Of a stretch of DNA of 64,000 nucleotides, positions 54,077 through 62,214 are shown one piece after another; the first letter of the stretch is position 1, and the number at the start of each line of letters is the position of its first letter. Source of the DNA: Halomonas campaniensis (GTDB taxonomy: Bacteria > Pseudomonadota > Gammaproteobacteria > Pseudomonadales > Halomonadaceae); the NCBI RefSeq assembly GCF_014193375.1, contig NZ_JACHZF010000019.1, positions 1 to 64,000 on the forward strand, written 5' to 3'. The position numbers and the translations under genes are program-made. Under the pieces are notes generated by a model that was given only the letters and a program-made list of their open reading frames with translations, searched no databases and was not told the origin of the DNA.

Positions 54077-54097
54077 ATTATACGAAACACTGTTTCC
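54077..54097 (-). promoter_or_regulatory. ompW2 promoter with PsrA-like operator
   Basis: On the minus strand the -10 TATAAT (54077-54082) is immediately preceded by GGAAACAGTGTTTCG (54083-54097). The core GAAAC-N3-GTTTC is a perfect inverted repeat fitting the PsrA pattern (C/G)AAAC-N2-4-GTTT(G/C). The -35 is weak. The operator is positioned to block polymerase. Confidence 0.6.
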
Positions 54098-54173
54098 AAA
54101 TGTCTCGTCACGAGTGGTCAACAATTGTGAAAGTTCTTTTCCGCGGGCGCGCAGGGGAGGGAGCGGACACGAA

Positions 54174-54197
54174 GGCGCCGGGCAGGAGCCCGGCGCC
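54174..54197 (-). terminator. Terminator of ompW3
   Basis: Perfect 10-bp stem GGCGCCGGGC / GCCCGGCGCC with a 4-base loop lies 17 bases downstream of the ompW3 stop. No strong T tract is present. Confidence 0.7.
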
Positions 54198-54214
54198 AGG
54201 ATAGGCGGGAGTGA

Positions 54215-54829
54215 TCAGAAGCGGTAGGTGATGCCGCCGCCGATGGTCATGGGGTCAATCTTGGCCTCGCCGATGTCGGTACCGCCCAGGCGCACGTCGG
54301 CGGAGACGTCGGCGTAGCTGACGAAGCCGTTGAGCATCAGGCCCTGGGCCACGGCCAGGTCCACGCCCAGCTGGCCGATGGCTCCATAGCTGCGGCGGAC
54401 GTCCAGTCCCTCGAGCTCCTCGCCGGAGAAGCGGGTGTAGTTGAGGCCGGCGCCCACGTAGGGCTGGACCCGGGAATCCATGCCGCCCATGGGGTAGTAG
54501 TTGACCATCAGGTTGATCGGCATCCGATCGACGCTGCCGATGGGGCCTCCAGCGAGGGTGAGGTCATGTTCGACCTTCTCCTGGCCGCTGAGCTCGATGC
54601 CCAGCCTGTCGGTCAGGAGGTACCCTACGCCGTAGTAGAGGCCCCGCTCGTCGGAGACATCCAGGCGCAGGTTGTCGGCCGTCAGGTCGCCATTGTTGGA
54701 CTTGACGTCGGTCTGGGCGATGCCGCCGCGAACGAAGATATCCCCGGCGCTGTAGGCCAGGGCCATCTGGCTGGCCATGGCACAGCCGGCGGCGATGGCG
54801 GTGACGGTCAGGAGATTGGTTCTTTTCAT
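54215..54829 (-). CDS. OmpW-family outer membrane protein (copy 3)
   Basis: A 204-aa barrel with signal peptide (MKRTNLLTVTAIAAGCAMAS, cleaved after ALA) before AYSAGDIFVRGGIAQTDVKS. The barrel segments YYPMGGMDSRVQPYVGAGLN and KIDPMTIGGGITYRF match copy 2. The start at 54829 has GAGAGGAA upstream; a longer frame to 55117 contains no signal and is not family-like. The upstream -10 TATAGT (54912-54917) adjoins the operator-like repeat. Confidence 0.92.
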   Translation of the reverse strand: MKRTNLLTVTAIAAGCAMASQMALAYSAGDIFVRGGIAQTDVKSNNGDLTADNLRLDVSDERGLYYGVGYLLTDRLGIELSGQEKVEHDLTLAGGPIGSVDRMPINLMVNYYPMGGMDSRVQPYVGAGLNYTRFSGEELEGLDVRRSYGAIGQLGVDLAVAQGLMLNGFVSYADVSADVRLGGTDIGEAKIDPMTIGGGITYRF

Positions 54830-54911
54830 CGGGTCGTTCCTCTCGTCGAGCTTGGTCGTCGTTCTGGGCGGCAGCGTCGTGCCTGAGGTCCTGCATTCCT
54901 GTACAAGTATG

Positions 54912-54931
54912 ACTATAGAAACGATGTTTGC
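54912..54931 (-). promoter_or_regulatory. ompW3 promoter with PsrA-like operator
   Basis: On the minus strand the -10 TATAGT (54912-54917) directly follows GCAAACATCGTTTC (54918-54931). The core CAAAC-N3-GTTTC fits the PsrA-type pattern and lies in the same position relative to the -10 as in ompW2. The -35 is again weak. Confidence 0.6.
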
Positions 54932-55128
54932 AAAAGTCCTGTAAAGTTTTTCGATGGCGCCCATAGCCGCCCATGACTCGCGGCCATGGGCAGGCGCGGG
55001 CCCTTTGGGGGCGTTCGGCCCCGTTGTCGGGCATCGGGCTTGTACAACACTTGACGCGGCGCAGCGTCGGGGCTCGCGAGAACGGCGGGAATCGTCTTGA
55101 CTGAAGAGACCTGACAAGGAGAGCGCAG

Positions 55129-55425
55129 ATGAGACGCGAGATGTCCCTCCGGCACCCGGCGTGGCGCGAGGCCGTTCCCCTGCTGGTCGCCGCCGGCCTG
55201 GCGGTCTGGCTGCTGCTGCAGCCGCAGCTGGTCAGTGGCCTGGCGATGCCGCTGCGCCTGCCGGTGATCCTGCTGGGCGCCTGGTCGCTGGGCGCGGCCT
55301 TCATGCGCCCGCTGGGGCTGGTGCCGCGGCGCCACTGGCAGCGCCGGGCCACCTCGCCCCCCTGGAGCCTGGCGGCGCTGGTGCTGTTCACCCTGGTGCT
55401 GCTGGTGCGCGCCGCGATGACATGA
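55129..55425 (+). CDS. Small membrane protein, 98 aa, function unknown
   Basis: Two to three transmembrane helices are predicted (AVPLLVAAGLAVWLLLQPQL, AMPLRLPVILLGAWSLGAAF, SLAALVLFTLVLLVRAAM), separated by a basic loop (RPLGLVPRRHWQRRA). A basic N-terminus (RREMSLRHPAWRE) probably faces the cytoplasm. The ATG at 55129 has AAGGAGAGC upstream. It is divergent from ompW3 and convergent with putP2, with a perfect hairpin between. I do not recognise a family. Its position between the two modules suggests a link, but nothing in the sequence proves one. Confidence 0.7.
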   Translation: MRREMSLRHPAWREAVPLLVAAGLAVWLLLQPQLVSGLAMPLRLPVILLGAWSLGAAFMRPLGLVPRRHWQRRATSPPWSLAALVLFTLVLLVRAAMT

Positions 55426-55450
55426 CGCCCCGCGTATGCCGAGGCCGACA

Positions 55451-55482
55451 TGCAGGAAGCCGCCCCGAGGGGCGGCTTCCTG
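55451..55482. terminator. Bidirectional terminator between the 98-aa gene and putP2
   Basis: Perfect 15-bp stem GCAGGAAGCCGCCCC / GGGGCGGCTTCCTGC with a 2-base gap, between convergent genes. Confidence 0.8.
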
Positions 55483-55522
55483 CGTCAGCGCGATGGGGCG
55501 GGACGGTGCCCCGTCCGGTCGG

Positions 55523-57001
55523 TCAGGCCTGGTCGAAGGTGTCGAAGTCGGCGGTGATGGCGTCCGTCGGCTCCTCGGTGGCCAGGCTCGCCACCACGAT
55601 GGCGATGTAGGCGAAGATCACCCCCGGCACGATCTCGTAGAGATCGAACAGCCCGCCGGAGAGCTCGGCCCATACCACCACGGTGATGCCGCCCACCACG
55701 ATGCCGGCCAGGGCGCCCCACTTGTTCATGCGGCGCCAGTAGAGCGACATGATCAGCGCCGGGCCGAAGGCGGCACCGAAGCCGGCCCAGGCGTAGGCGA
55801 CGAGGTCGAGCACCGTGGCGTCGGGGTTGAGCGCCAGCAGGTAGGCCAGGACGGCGATGCCGATCACCGCGAAGCGGCCCACCCATACCAGCTCGGTCTG
55901 GCTGGCGTCCTTGCGGAAGATCGCCTTGTAGAAGTCGTCGGTCAGCGCCGAGGAGGAGACCAGCAGCTGGGAGTCGGCGGTGGACATGATGGCGGCCAGG
56001 ATGGCGGCCAGCAGGATGCCGGCGATCACCGGGTGGAAGATCAGGTTGACCATCACCATGAACACGGTCTCGCCGTCGGCCAGGTCGCGCTGCACGAAGC
56101 CCACGCCGAGCAGGCCCACGGCGACCGAGCTGATCAGGGCGATGGCGGTCCAGCTCACCGCGATGCGGCGGGCGGCGGGGATGTCGCGGTCGCTGCGGAT
56201 GGCGGCGAAGCGCGCCAGGATGTGCGGCTGCCCGAAGTAGCCCAGGCCCCAGGCCAGGGAGCTGACGATGCCGATGACCGACAGCGCCTCTCCGGTGGAG
56301 GCATCCCGGAACCAGGCGAGCATGTAGTCGCTCTCGGCGGCGAGCGCCGCGCCGGCGCCGCTCGCGCCGCCCAGGTCGCTGAAGGCGATGATCGGCACGA
56401 TGGCCAGGGCCGCCGCCATCATCAGGCCCTGGATCAGGTCGGTCCAGGAGACCGCGAGGAAGCCGCCGATGAAGGTATACATGATGATGGTCAGGGTGCC
56501 GATGGTGACGGCGATGCGGTAGTCGAAGCCGAACACGGTCTCGAACAGCCGTCCGCCGGCCACGAGGCCCGAGCTGGTGTAGAAGAGGAAGAACATCAGG
56601 ATGAAGATCGCCGAGATCACCCGCAGCAGATGCGACTTGTCCTGGAAGCGGTTGGCGAAGTACTCCGGCAGGGTCAGGGCGTCACTGACCTTGAAGCTGT
56701 AGAGGCGCAGGCGGCGCGCCACGACCAGCCAGTTCAGCCAGGTGCCGACCAGCAGGCCCACGGCGATCCAGCTGGCCGAGATGCCGCTGACGTAGGCCGC
56801 GCCGGGCAGGCCGAGCAGCAGCCAGCCGGACATGTCGGAGGCGCCGGCGGAGATCGCCGAGGTCCAGGGGCCGAGCGAGCGGCCGCCGAGGATGTAGTCG
56901 GAGAGGTTGGTGGTGCGCTTGTAGGCGACGATGCCGATGCCGAGCATCAGTGCCAGGTACACCACGAAGGTGAAGCCGATGGCCATGTTGTTCTGAACCA
57001 T
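55523..57001 (-). CDS. Sodium/proline symporter PutP (copy 2)
   Basis: A 492-aa sodium:solute symporter family protein with about 13 helices, similar in layout to copy 1. Typical segments are LGGRSLGPWTSAISAGASDM, SGWLLLGLPGAAYVSG and SADSQLLVSSSALTDDFYKA. It lies 43 bases downstream of putA2 in the same orientation, so the order is putA2-putP2, opposite to copy 1. Both copies keep the motifs for Na+ and proline binding, so both are likely functional. Confidence 0.94.
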   Translation of the reverse strand: MVQNNMAIGFTFVVYLALMLGIGIVAYKRTTNLSDYILGGRSLGPWTSAISAGASDMSGWLLLGLPGAAYVSGISASWIAVGLLVGTWLNWLVVARRLRLYSFKVSDALTLPEYFANRFQDKSHLLRVISAIFILMFFLFYTSSGLVAGGRLFETVFGFDYRIAVTIGTLTIIMYTFIGGFLAVSWTDLIQGLMMAAALAIVPIIAFSDLGGASGAGAALAAESDYMLAWFRDASTGEALSVIGIVSSLAWGLGYFGQPHILARFAAIRSDRDIPAARRIAVSWTAIALISSVAVGLLGVGFVQRDLADGETVFMVMVNLIFHPVIAGILLAAILAAIMSTADSQLLVSSSALTDDFYKAIFRKDASQTELVWVGRFAVIGIAVLAYLLALNPDATVLDLVAYAWAGFGAAFGPALIMSLYWRRMNKWGALAGIVVGGITVVVWAELSGGLFDLYEIVPGVIFAYIAIVVASLATEEPTDAITADFDTFDQA

Positions 57002-57044
57002 GAGGGGGTTCCTTCAGTTTATTGTCGTTACAGACGAGCGGGGC

Positions 57045-60000
57045 TCACTCGTCTCCCAGCGCAAGCAGTGACGCGTTGCCGCCCAGTGCGGCGGTATTGA
57101 CGGTCACCGTCTTTTCCGTGGCGAAGCGCAGCAGGTAGTGCGGTCCGCCGGCCTTGGGTCCGGTTCCGGAGAGGCCCTGGCCGCCGAAGGGCTGTACGCC
57201 CACGACGGCGCCGATGATATTGCGGTTGACGTACACGTTGCCAACGCGAATCTTCTGCGCTATTTCATCGGCGAAGGATTCGTTGCGGCTATGCACGCCA
57301 AAGGTCAGGCCATAGCCCCGGCCGTTGATCGACTCGATCACCCGGTCGATCTCGCTGGCCCGGTAGCGCACGATGTGCAGGATCGGGCCGAACTGCTCCC
57401 GTTCCAGCGCCTCGATGCCGTCGATCTCGAAGGCCACCGGGGCGATGAAGGTGCCGTCGCCGGTCAGGGCCGGGTCCAGGCGGGTCTCGGCCACCAGGCG
57501 ACCCTCGGCCTTGAGCTTCTCGATGTGCGCGGAGAGCCCGCGGCGGGCGTCCTCGTCGATCACCGGGCCGACGTCGGTGCCCAGGTCGCGGGGGTCGGCC
57601 ACGCGCAGCTCGTTCATGGCGCCGTCGAGGATCTCGATGACCCGGTCGGCCACGTCCTCCTGGAGGTAGAGCACCCGCAGCGCCGAGCAGCGCTGGCCGG
57701 CACTCTGGAAGGCGGACTGGATGACATCGGCGACCACCTGCTCCGGCAGGGCGGTGGAGTCGACGATCATGGCGTTCATGCCGCCGGTCTCGGCGATCAG
57801 CGTCGGCAGGGCGGCTCCCTCGCGGGCGGCCAGGGCGCGGTTGATGATCTGCGCCGTGTCGGTGCCGCCGGTGAAGACCACGCCGGTGATGCGCGGATCG
57901 CTGGTCAGCACGCTGCCCACGGTGGGCCCATCGCCGGGCAGCAGCTGGACCACGTCCCTGGGCATGCCGGCCTCATGGAGCAGCTCGATCACCCGGTGGG
58001 CCACGATGGAGGTCTGCTCGGCGGGCTTGGCCAGCACGGTGTTGCCGGCGACGGCGGCGGCCACCACCTGGCCGCAGAAGATCGCCACCGGGAAGTTCCA
58101 GGGGCTGATCGCCGCAAAGACGCCCTTGCCGGCGAGCATCAGCTGGTTGGATTCGCCGGTGGGGCCGGGCAGGGGCATCGGTTTGCCGAACAGCTCCTCG
58201 GCCTTCATGGCGTAGTAGCGACAGAAGTCCACCGCCTCCTTGATCTCGTCGACGCCGTCGGTGAGCAGCTTGCCGCCCTCCCGGGAGCAGAGCGTCATCA
58301 GCTCCGCCATGTGGGTTTCCATCAGGTCGCCCAGGCGGCGGACGATGGCGGCGCGTTCGGCCACCGGCGTGCCCTCCCAGCGCGGGAAGGCGGCCCAGGC
58401 GGCATCCACTGCGCGGGCGGCCTGCTCGGCGCTGGTCCACTGCACCGTGCCCACCTTCCGGCGGCGGTCATAGGGGCTGGCGACCTCATGCTGGCTGGTC
58501 GGGTCGTCGGCCACCTCGAAGGCCAGCAGCGGACCCACCCGGTGCTCCTTCTCCATGGTGGCGGCCATCGCCTCCATCAGCGGCTGGTACTGGCTGCGCA
58601 CGTTGAGGTTCACGCCGCGGGAGTTCGGTCGGCCGGGGCCGAAGATGTCGCGGGGCAGCGGGATGCGCGGGTTGGCGTAGGTCCGATACTCCCTGAGCGT
58701 CTCGGCCGGGTGCACGCAGAGCGACTCCACCGGCACGTCGGGGTCCACCAGCTGGTGCACAAACGACGAGTTGGCGCCGTTCTCGAGCAGCCGGCGGACC
58801 AGGTAGGGAAGCAGGTCCTTGTGGGCGCCCACGGGCGCGTAGATGCGGCAGTAGGTGCCCTGCGGGGCCCGGGTCAGGGCCGCATCGTAGAGCGCCTCGC
58901 CCATGCCGTGCAGGCGCTGGAACTCGAACGGGCGGGAGGCGTCGTTGGCCAGCTCCAGGATGGTGCTGATGGTATGGGCGTTGTGGGTGGCGAACTGCGG
59001 GAAGATGCGACCGCGGGTGGCATCCGAGAGCAGGAAGCGCGCGCACACCAGGTAGGCCACGTCGGTGCTGGCCTTGCGGGTGTAGACCGGATAGCCGTCG
59101 ACGCCGAGCTGCTGGGACTCCTTGATCTCGCTGTCCCAGTAGGCGCCCTTGACCAGGCGCAGCGGGATCTCGTCGCCTTGCGCCTCGGCCAGCCGGTTGA
59201 GGTAGTGGAGCACCGGCAGGGCGCGCTTGGAGTAGGCCTGCACCACCAGCCCGAAGTGGCCCCAGCCCTTGCCGATGTCGCTCTCGTAGACCGCACGGAA
59301 CACCTCCAGGGAGATCTCCAGGCGGTCGACCTCCTCGGCATCGATGGTCAGGGCCACGTCGCGCTCGCGGGCCATGGCGCCGAGCTTCTTCACGCTGTCG
59401 ACCAGCTCGTGCAGCACCTGCTCGCGCCGCCCGAACTCGTAGCGCGGGTGCAGGGCCGAGAGCTTGATGGAGACCGAGGGCGCCGGCGTCTTCGCGGAGA
59501 GCGCCTTGCTGGTCCTGCCCACCCGCTCGATGGCCCGGGCATAGTCGTCGAAGTACTTGGCCGCGTCCTTGCGGGTGCGCGCCGCCTCGCCGAGCATGTC
59601 GTAGGAGTAGGTGTAGCCCTTGTCGAACAGCGGCCGGGAGCGCTTGAGGGCCTCGTCGATATCACGGCCCAGCACGAACTGCTTGCCCATCACCTTCATG
59701 GCTTCGCGCATGGCGCGCCGGATCACCGGCTCCCCCAGGCGGTTGACCAGCCTGTTGATGAAGCTGGCCGGCCGGCCATCCTTCGGGTGGTCCAGGTTGA
59801 TCACCCGGCCGGTCATCAGCAGGCCCCAGGTGGAGGCGTTGACGAACCAGGACTCGCTCTGGCCGAGGTGGGACTTCCAGTCGGCGGGGCCGAGCTTGTC
59901 CTCGATCAGCGCATCGGCGGTGGCCGTGTCGGGAATGCGCAGCATGGCCTCGGCGAGGCACATCAGCATCAGTCCCTCGTGGGTGTCGAGGCTGTACTGC

Positions 60001-60236
60001 TGCAGCAGCTCGTCGATGGAGTCCACGGCGGTATCCATCTCGCGCACCTCGCGGACCAGCTCGGCGGTCTTGCCGGCGATGCGCTGGAAGTCGCGTGAGT
60101 CGGCGCTCAGCACCTTGATCAGTTCGGCGACGAAGTCCTCCTCGTCGACCACGTAGTGGTCGCTGATGCGGGCGAAGAGGGTGTCGAGGTCCTGCTGCCA
60201 GGTGGCGGCATCCAGCATGTTGTTGGCATCGAGCAT
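57045..60236 (-). CDS. Bifunctional proline dehydrogenase / P5C dehydrogenase PutA (short form)
   Basis: A 1063-aa short-form (type A-like) PutA. The proline dehydrogenase domain shows RLVKGAYWDSEIKESQQLG near 358. The P5C dehydrogenase domain contains ISPWNFPVAIFCGQ and the catalytic Cys in SAGQRCSALR near 848. After KAGGPHYLLRFATEK it ends within 25 residues (ALGGNASLLALGDE), so the extra C-terminal ALDH-like domain of the first copy is absent. There is no N-terminal DNA-binding domain. The start at 60236 has GGGAA about 9 bases upstream; an ATG at 60218 is an alternative. The putative AraC operator is about 115-150 bases upstream. Confidence 0.95.
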   Translation of the reverse strand: MLDANNMLDAATWQQDLDTLFARISDHYVVDEEDFVAELIKVLSADSRDFQRIAGKTAELVREVREMDTAVDSIDELLQQYSLDTHEGLMLMCLAEAMLRIPDTATADALIEDKLGPADWKSHLGQSESWFVNASTWGLLMTGRVINLDHPKDGRPASFINRLVNRLGEPVIRRAMREAMKVMGKQFVLGRDIDEALKRSRPLFDKGYTYSYDMLGEAARTRKDAAKYFDDYARAIERVGRTSKALSAKTPAPSVSIKLSALHPRYEFGRREQVLHELVDSVKKLGAMARERDVALTIDAEEVDRLEISLEVFRAVYESDIGKGWGHFGLVVQAYSKRALPVLHYLNRLAEAQGDEIPLRLVKGAYWDSEIKESQQLGVDGYPVYTRKASTDVAYLVCARFLLSDATRGRIFPQFATHNAHTISTILELANDASRPFEFQRLHGMGEALYDAALTRAPQGTYCRIYAPVGAHKDLLPYLVRRLLENGANSSFVHQLVDPDVPVESLCVHPAETLREYRTYANPRIPLPRDIFGPGRPNSRGVNLNVRSQYQPLMEAMAATMEKEHRVGPLLAFEVADDPTSQHEVASPYDRRRKVGTVQWTSAEQAARAVDAAWAAFPRWEGTPVAERAAIVRRLGDLMETHMAELMTLCSREGGKLLTDGVDEIKEAVDFCRYYAMKAEELFGKPMPLPGPTGESNQLMLAGKGVFAAISPWNFPVAIFCGQVVAAAVAGNTVLAKPAEQTSIVAHRVIELLHEAGMPRDVVQLLPGDGPTVGSVLTSDPRITGVVFTGGTDTAQIINRALAAREGAALPTLIAETGGMNAMIVDSTALPEQVVADVIQSAFQSAGQRCSALRVLYLQEDVADRVIEILDGAMNELRVADPRDLGTDVGPVIDEDARRGLSAHIEKLKAEGRLVAETRLDPALTGDGTFIAPVAFEIDGIEALEREQFGPILHIVRYRASEIDRVIESINGRGYGLTFGVHSRNESFADEIAQKIRVGNVYVNRNIIGAVVGVQPFGGQGLSGTGPKAGGPHYLLRFATEKTVTVNTAALGGNASLLALGDE

Positions 60237-60349
60237 GAAGGGTTCCCTGGTCGTATCGTCAGGTGGCCGCCCGCCGCGGACGCGGCAGGCAAGTGGCGCC
60301 CACAGGCGCGGCCATGGACAAGACTCTAGGAGCCGAAGGGTGGGGGTGC

Positions 60350-60385
60350 TTGTCGATTCCGCGGGAATAGTTGTCGATTCCGCGG
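60350..60385. promoter_or_regulatory. Tandem AraC-type operator upstream of putA2
   Basis: TTGTCGATTCCGCGG occurs twice as a direct repeat (60350-60364 and 60371-60385), with a 21-bp period, or two helical turns. This is the classic layout for an AraC/XylS dimer. A possible -10 (TAGAGT, minus strand) lies about 21 bases downstream of the proximal copy, toward putA2. The adjacent AraC gene is the natural candidate regulator. Confidence 0.7.
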
Positions 60386-60464
60386 AAAGGGGCGGCAGGT
60401 TGATCGCGGAGTTAGACTTTCGTCTAGAAAGATGTTGGAGGCAGTGCCTGCGACGGCCCTTGTC

Positions 60465-61262
60465 TCAGCGGCGAGCCCGGGTGACCTGGCCGGCGGGCGG
60501 GAAGGCCGCGCGCCGGATCTGGCTCGGCGGGTGGCCGAAGGCCTGGCGGCAGGCGTGTGACAGCGCACTCTGGTTGGCGAAGCCGGTCAGGGCGGCAACC
60601 TCGGAGAGCGGCAGGCGGCTCTCGCCGAGCAGCCGACGTGCCGCCTCGAGGCGCTTGCGGCGCACGTACTGCCAGGGCGTGAGGCCGGTCTGCTCGCGGA
60701 AGCGATGGCGGAAGTGGGCCTCGCTCAGGCAGGCCTCCCGGGCCAGGTCGCCGACGCTGAGGCGGCTCGGGAGATGGTCCTCGATGAAGCGGTCGAGCCT
60801 CTTCAGGTCCAGGCGGCGATGTGCCGGATCGGGGGAGCCGGCCAGGCGGGCATGCAGGCAGCCGAGCAGGGTGGCGGCCAGCCGCTCGTACTGGCTGGCG
60901 CTGGCCGGCGTCGGGGAGGCGGCCAGCTCGTGGAGCAGGAAGTCCAGGTAGCGCTTGAGCGGGTCGTCCAGGGTGAAGAAGCGCGGGGCATCGAAGAGTC
61001 GCGCCAGTTCGTGGTGGAAGCCGGTCAGGGAGGGCGCCTGGGCGGGGAGGTCGAGGATCAGCTGGCGGTTCTCCCCGGTCCCCGCGTAGTAGTGGACATG
61101 GTTGGCGGGCACGATGCAGCCAGACAGGGCCGAGATCGAGCCGCCGAGCCCCTCGATCTCGAACTCGGCCTGCCCGCGCAGGCCGATCACGATCTGGTGG
61201 TAGTCGTGGGCGTGGTGCTGGGTGGCGGTATCGAGGGGGATCTGGCGGATGGCACTCGACAT
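60465..61262 (-). CDS. AraC-family transcriptional regulator of the second put module
   Basis: A 265-aa regulator. The N-terminal cupin sensor (about residues 10-100) has HHAHDYHQIVIGLRGQAEFE and IVPANHVHYYAGTGENRQ. The C-terminal double-HTH (about 160-255) has the typical LSVGDLAREACLSEAHFRHR and LPLSEVAALTGFANQSALSH. It lies 228 bases upstream of putA2 on the same strand. By analogy with Pseudomonas PruR it likely activates proline catabolism; the ligand is probably proline. The start at ATG 61262 lies after a moderate ribosome site. Confidence 0.9.
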   Translation of the reverse strand: MSSAIRQIPLDTATQHHAHDYHQIVIGLRGQAEFEIEGLGGSISALSGCIVPANHVHYYAGTGENRQLILDLPAQAPSLTGFHHELARLFDAPRFFTLDDPLKRYLDFLLHELAASPTPASASQYERLAATLLGCLHARLAGSPDPAHRRLDLKRLDRFIEDHLPSRLSVGDLAREACLSEAHFRHRFREQTGLTPWQYVRRKRLEAARRLLGESRLPLSEVAALTGFANQSALSHACRQAFGHPPSQIRRAAFPPAGQVTRARR

Positions 61263-61320
61263 GGCGGGCCCCGTTCAGTCGGCATGAGCCGGATAGTCTA
61301 GCGCGGATGACGGCGCCCGT

Positions 61321-61695
61321 TCATTCCACGTTGCGTTGACGCTCTCTGAGACGGATATGGCGGGCGAGGTGGTCGCGAAGGGCCCGGAGCTCCTCCTGGC
61401 CTTCAGGATCGAGCAGTGGCTTGCCGCGGGCGACACGGCCATGATTGCCGTGTTCGTCCATCAGCCGCAGGGCACGGCGCCTGATGTCGTCCAGGGTGTC
61501 GTCGTGGCGGATCGGGTAGCCGACGATGGTGTTCCACTCGGTCTCGTCCACGCGGCTTTCCAGCGCCTGCTCGATGAGCTCGAGCAGCCGGCGCGGTTCG
61601 GTGCGGTAGCGGGGCGTGCCGGATAACAGCAGGATGGCCACCATGCCACCGAAGATCAGCAGGCAGACGGCGAAGACGAGCAGGAAGAGGGCCAT
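61321..61695 (-). CDS. Membrane-anchored hypothetical protein, about 124 aa
   Basis: An N-terminal hydrophobic helix (MALFLLVFAVCLLIFGGMVA plus ILLLSG) is followed by a charged, mainly helical soluble part (EPRRLLELIEQALESRVDET, RHDDTLDDIRRRALRLMDEH). The fold is unknown. The ATG at 61695 was chosen; an in-frame TTG at 61713 would add six residues and neither has a convincing ribosome site. A bridge between AraC and tRNA-Gly, it is monocistronic. Confidence 0.65.
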   Translation of the reverse strand: MALFLLVFAVCLLIFGGMVAILLLSGTPRYRTEPRRLLELIEQALESRVDETEWNTIVGYPIRHDDTLDDIRRRALRLMDEHGNHGRVARGKPLLDPEGQEELRALRDHLARHIRLRERQRNVE

Positions 61696-61773
61696 GGGCA
61701 ACCGGAAGCTCAAACCGGTTCAGAGCCATTGTCTGAACCCACGTTTCAAGTGAATGGAATGACGGGAGAAACG

Positions 61774-61847
61774 TGGAGCGGGTGAAGGGAATCGAACCCT
61801 CGTCTTAAGCTTGGGAAGCTTCTGCTCTACCATTGAGCTACACCCGC
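61774..61847 (-). tRNA. tRNA-Gly (TCC anticodon)
   Basis: A 74-base minus-strand tRNA with CCA encoded. The acceptor GCGGGTG pairs with CACCCGC, and the T arm has GGTTCGATTCC. The anticodon loop reads TTCCCAA, giving anticodon TCC (glycine GGA/GGG). It resembles other gammaproteobacterial tRNA-Gly(TCC). No other tRNA is near. Confidence 0.97.
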
Positions 61848-61859
61848 TGGGCGGAATCG

Positions 61860-61888
61860 ATAGTAAAACCAATCGCTTAGCCATGCAA
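61860..61888 (-). promoter_or_regulatory. Promoter of tRNA-Gly
   Basis: On the minus strand TTGCAT (61883-61888) and TACTAT (61860-61865) are separated by 17 bases. The -10 ends 12 bases before the tRNA 5' end, so a short leader of a few bases is expected. Confidence 0.8.
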
Positions 61889-62160
61889 GCCGCGGCTGGA
61901 CCTTTTTCGTGTTTTCAGTGCAACTTGCTGTTTTTGCAGTGTGTTGTGGGTGGTGCTCGGCGGCCGGCGGCGACGCCGACAAGAAATTTGTCGCCGGTCC
62001 CGAACTTTTCCTCGCAGCACTGTCTGAAGTAGCACAGGCAACAGCGCGATAGCAGTCGCTAACACTGTTGTTCTGGCTTGCAGTTTCGATCGATGCTTGG
62101 CCGCTTCGCTTCCCGAGGCGGCTTTCTTTTGTGCGCCCGTTGGGCCCATGGGACAGACGC

Positions 62161-62195
62161 CGAGGGCCCCTCCGGCCAAGCCGGAGGGGCCCTCG
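62161..62195. terminator. Strong hairpin downstream of the CBS gene
   Basis: Perfect 16-bp stem CGAGGGCCCCTCCGGC / GCCGGAGGGGCCCTCG with a 3-base loop lies 19 bases after the CBS stop. The 61889-62160 interval upstream of tRNA-Gly holds no recognisable gene. Confidence 0.78.
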
Positions 62196-62214
62196 TGATC
62201 GGTAGGGGTGCGGG

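Noticed and set aside
54083..54097. The operator-like repeats as FadR (GntR) sites
   Set aside because: The half-site spacing and the GAAAC/GTTTC symmetry fit the PsrA-type pattern better than the E. coli FadR consensus, and the organism group normally uses TetR-type regulators for this role. This is a judgement by eye.
46701..60098. Very long open frames opposite to putA1 (about 1240 codons) and putA2 (about 990 codons)
   Set aside because: They are complementary to well-identified enzymes in GC-rich DNA and lack recognisable domains; their composition (Gly, Leu, His, Arg-rich repeats) is that of antisense frames, not of proteins.
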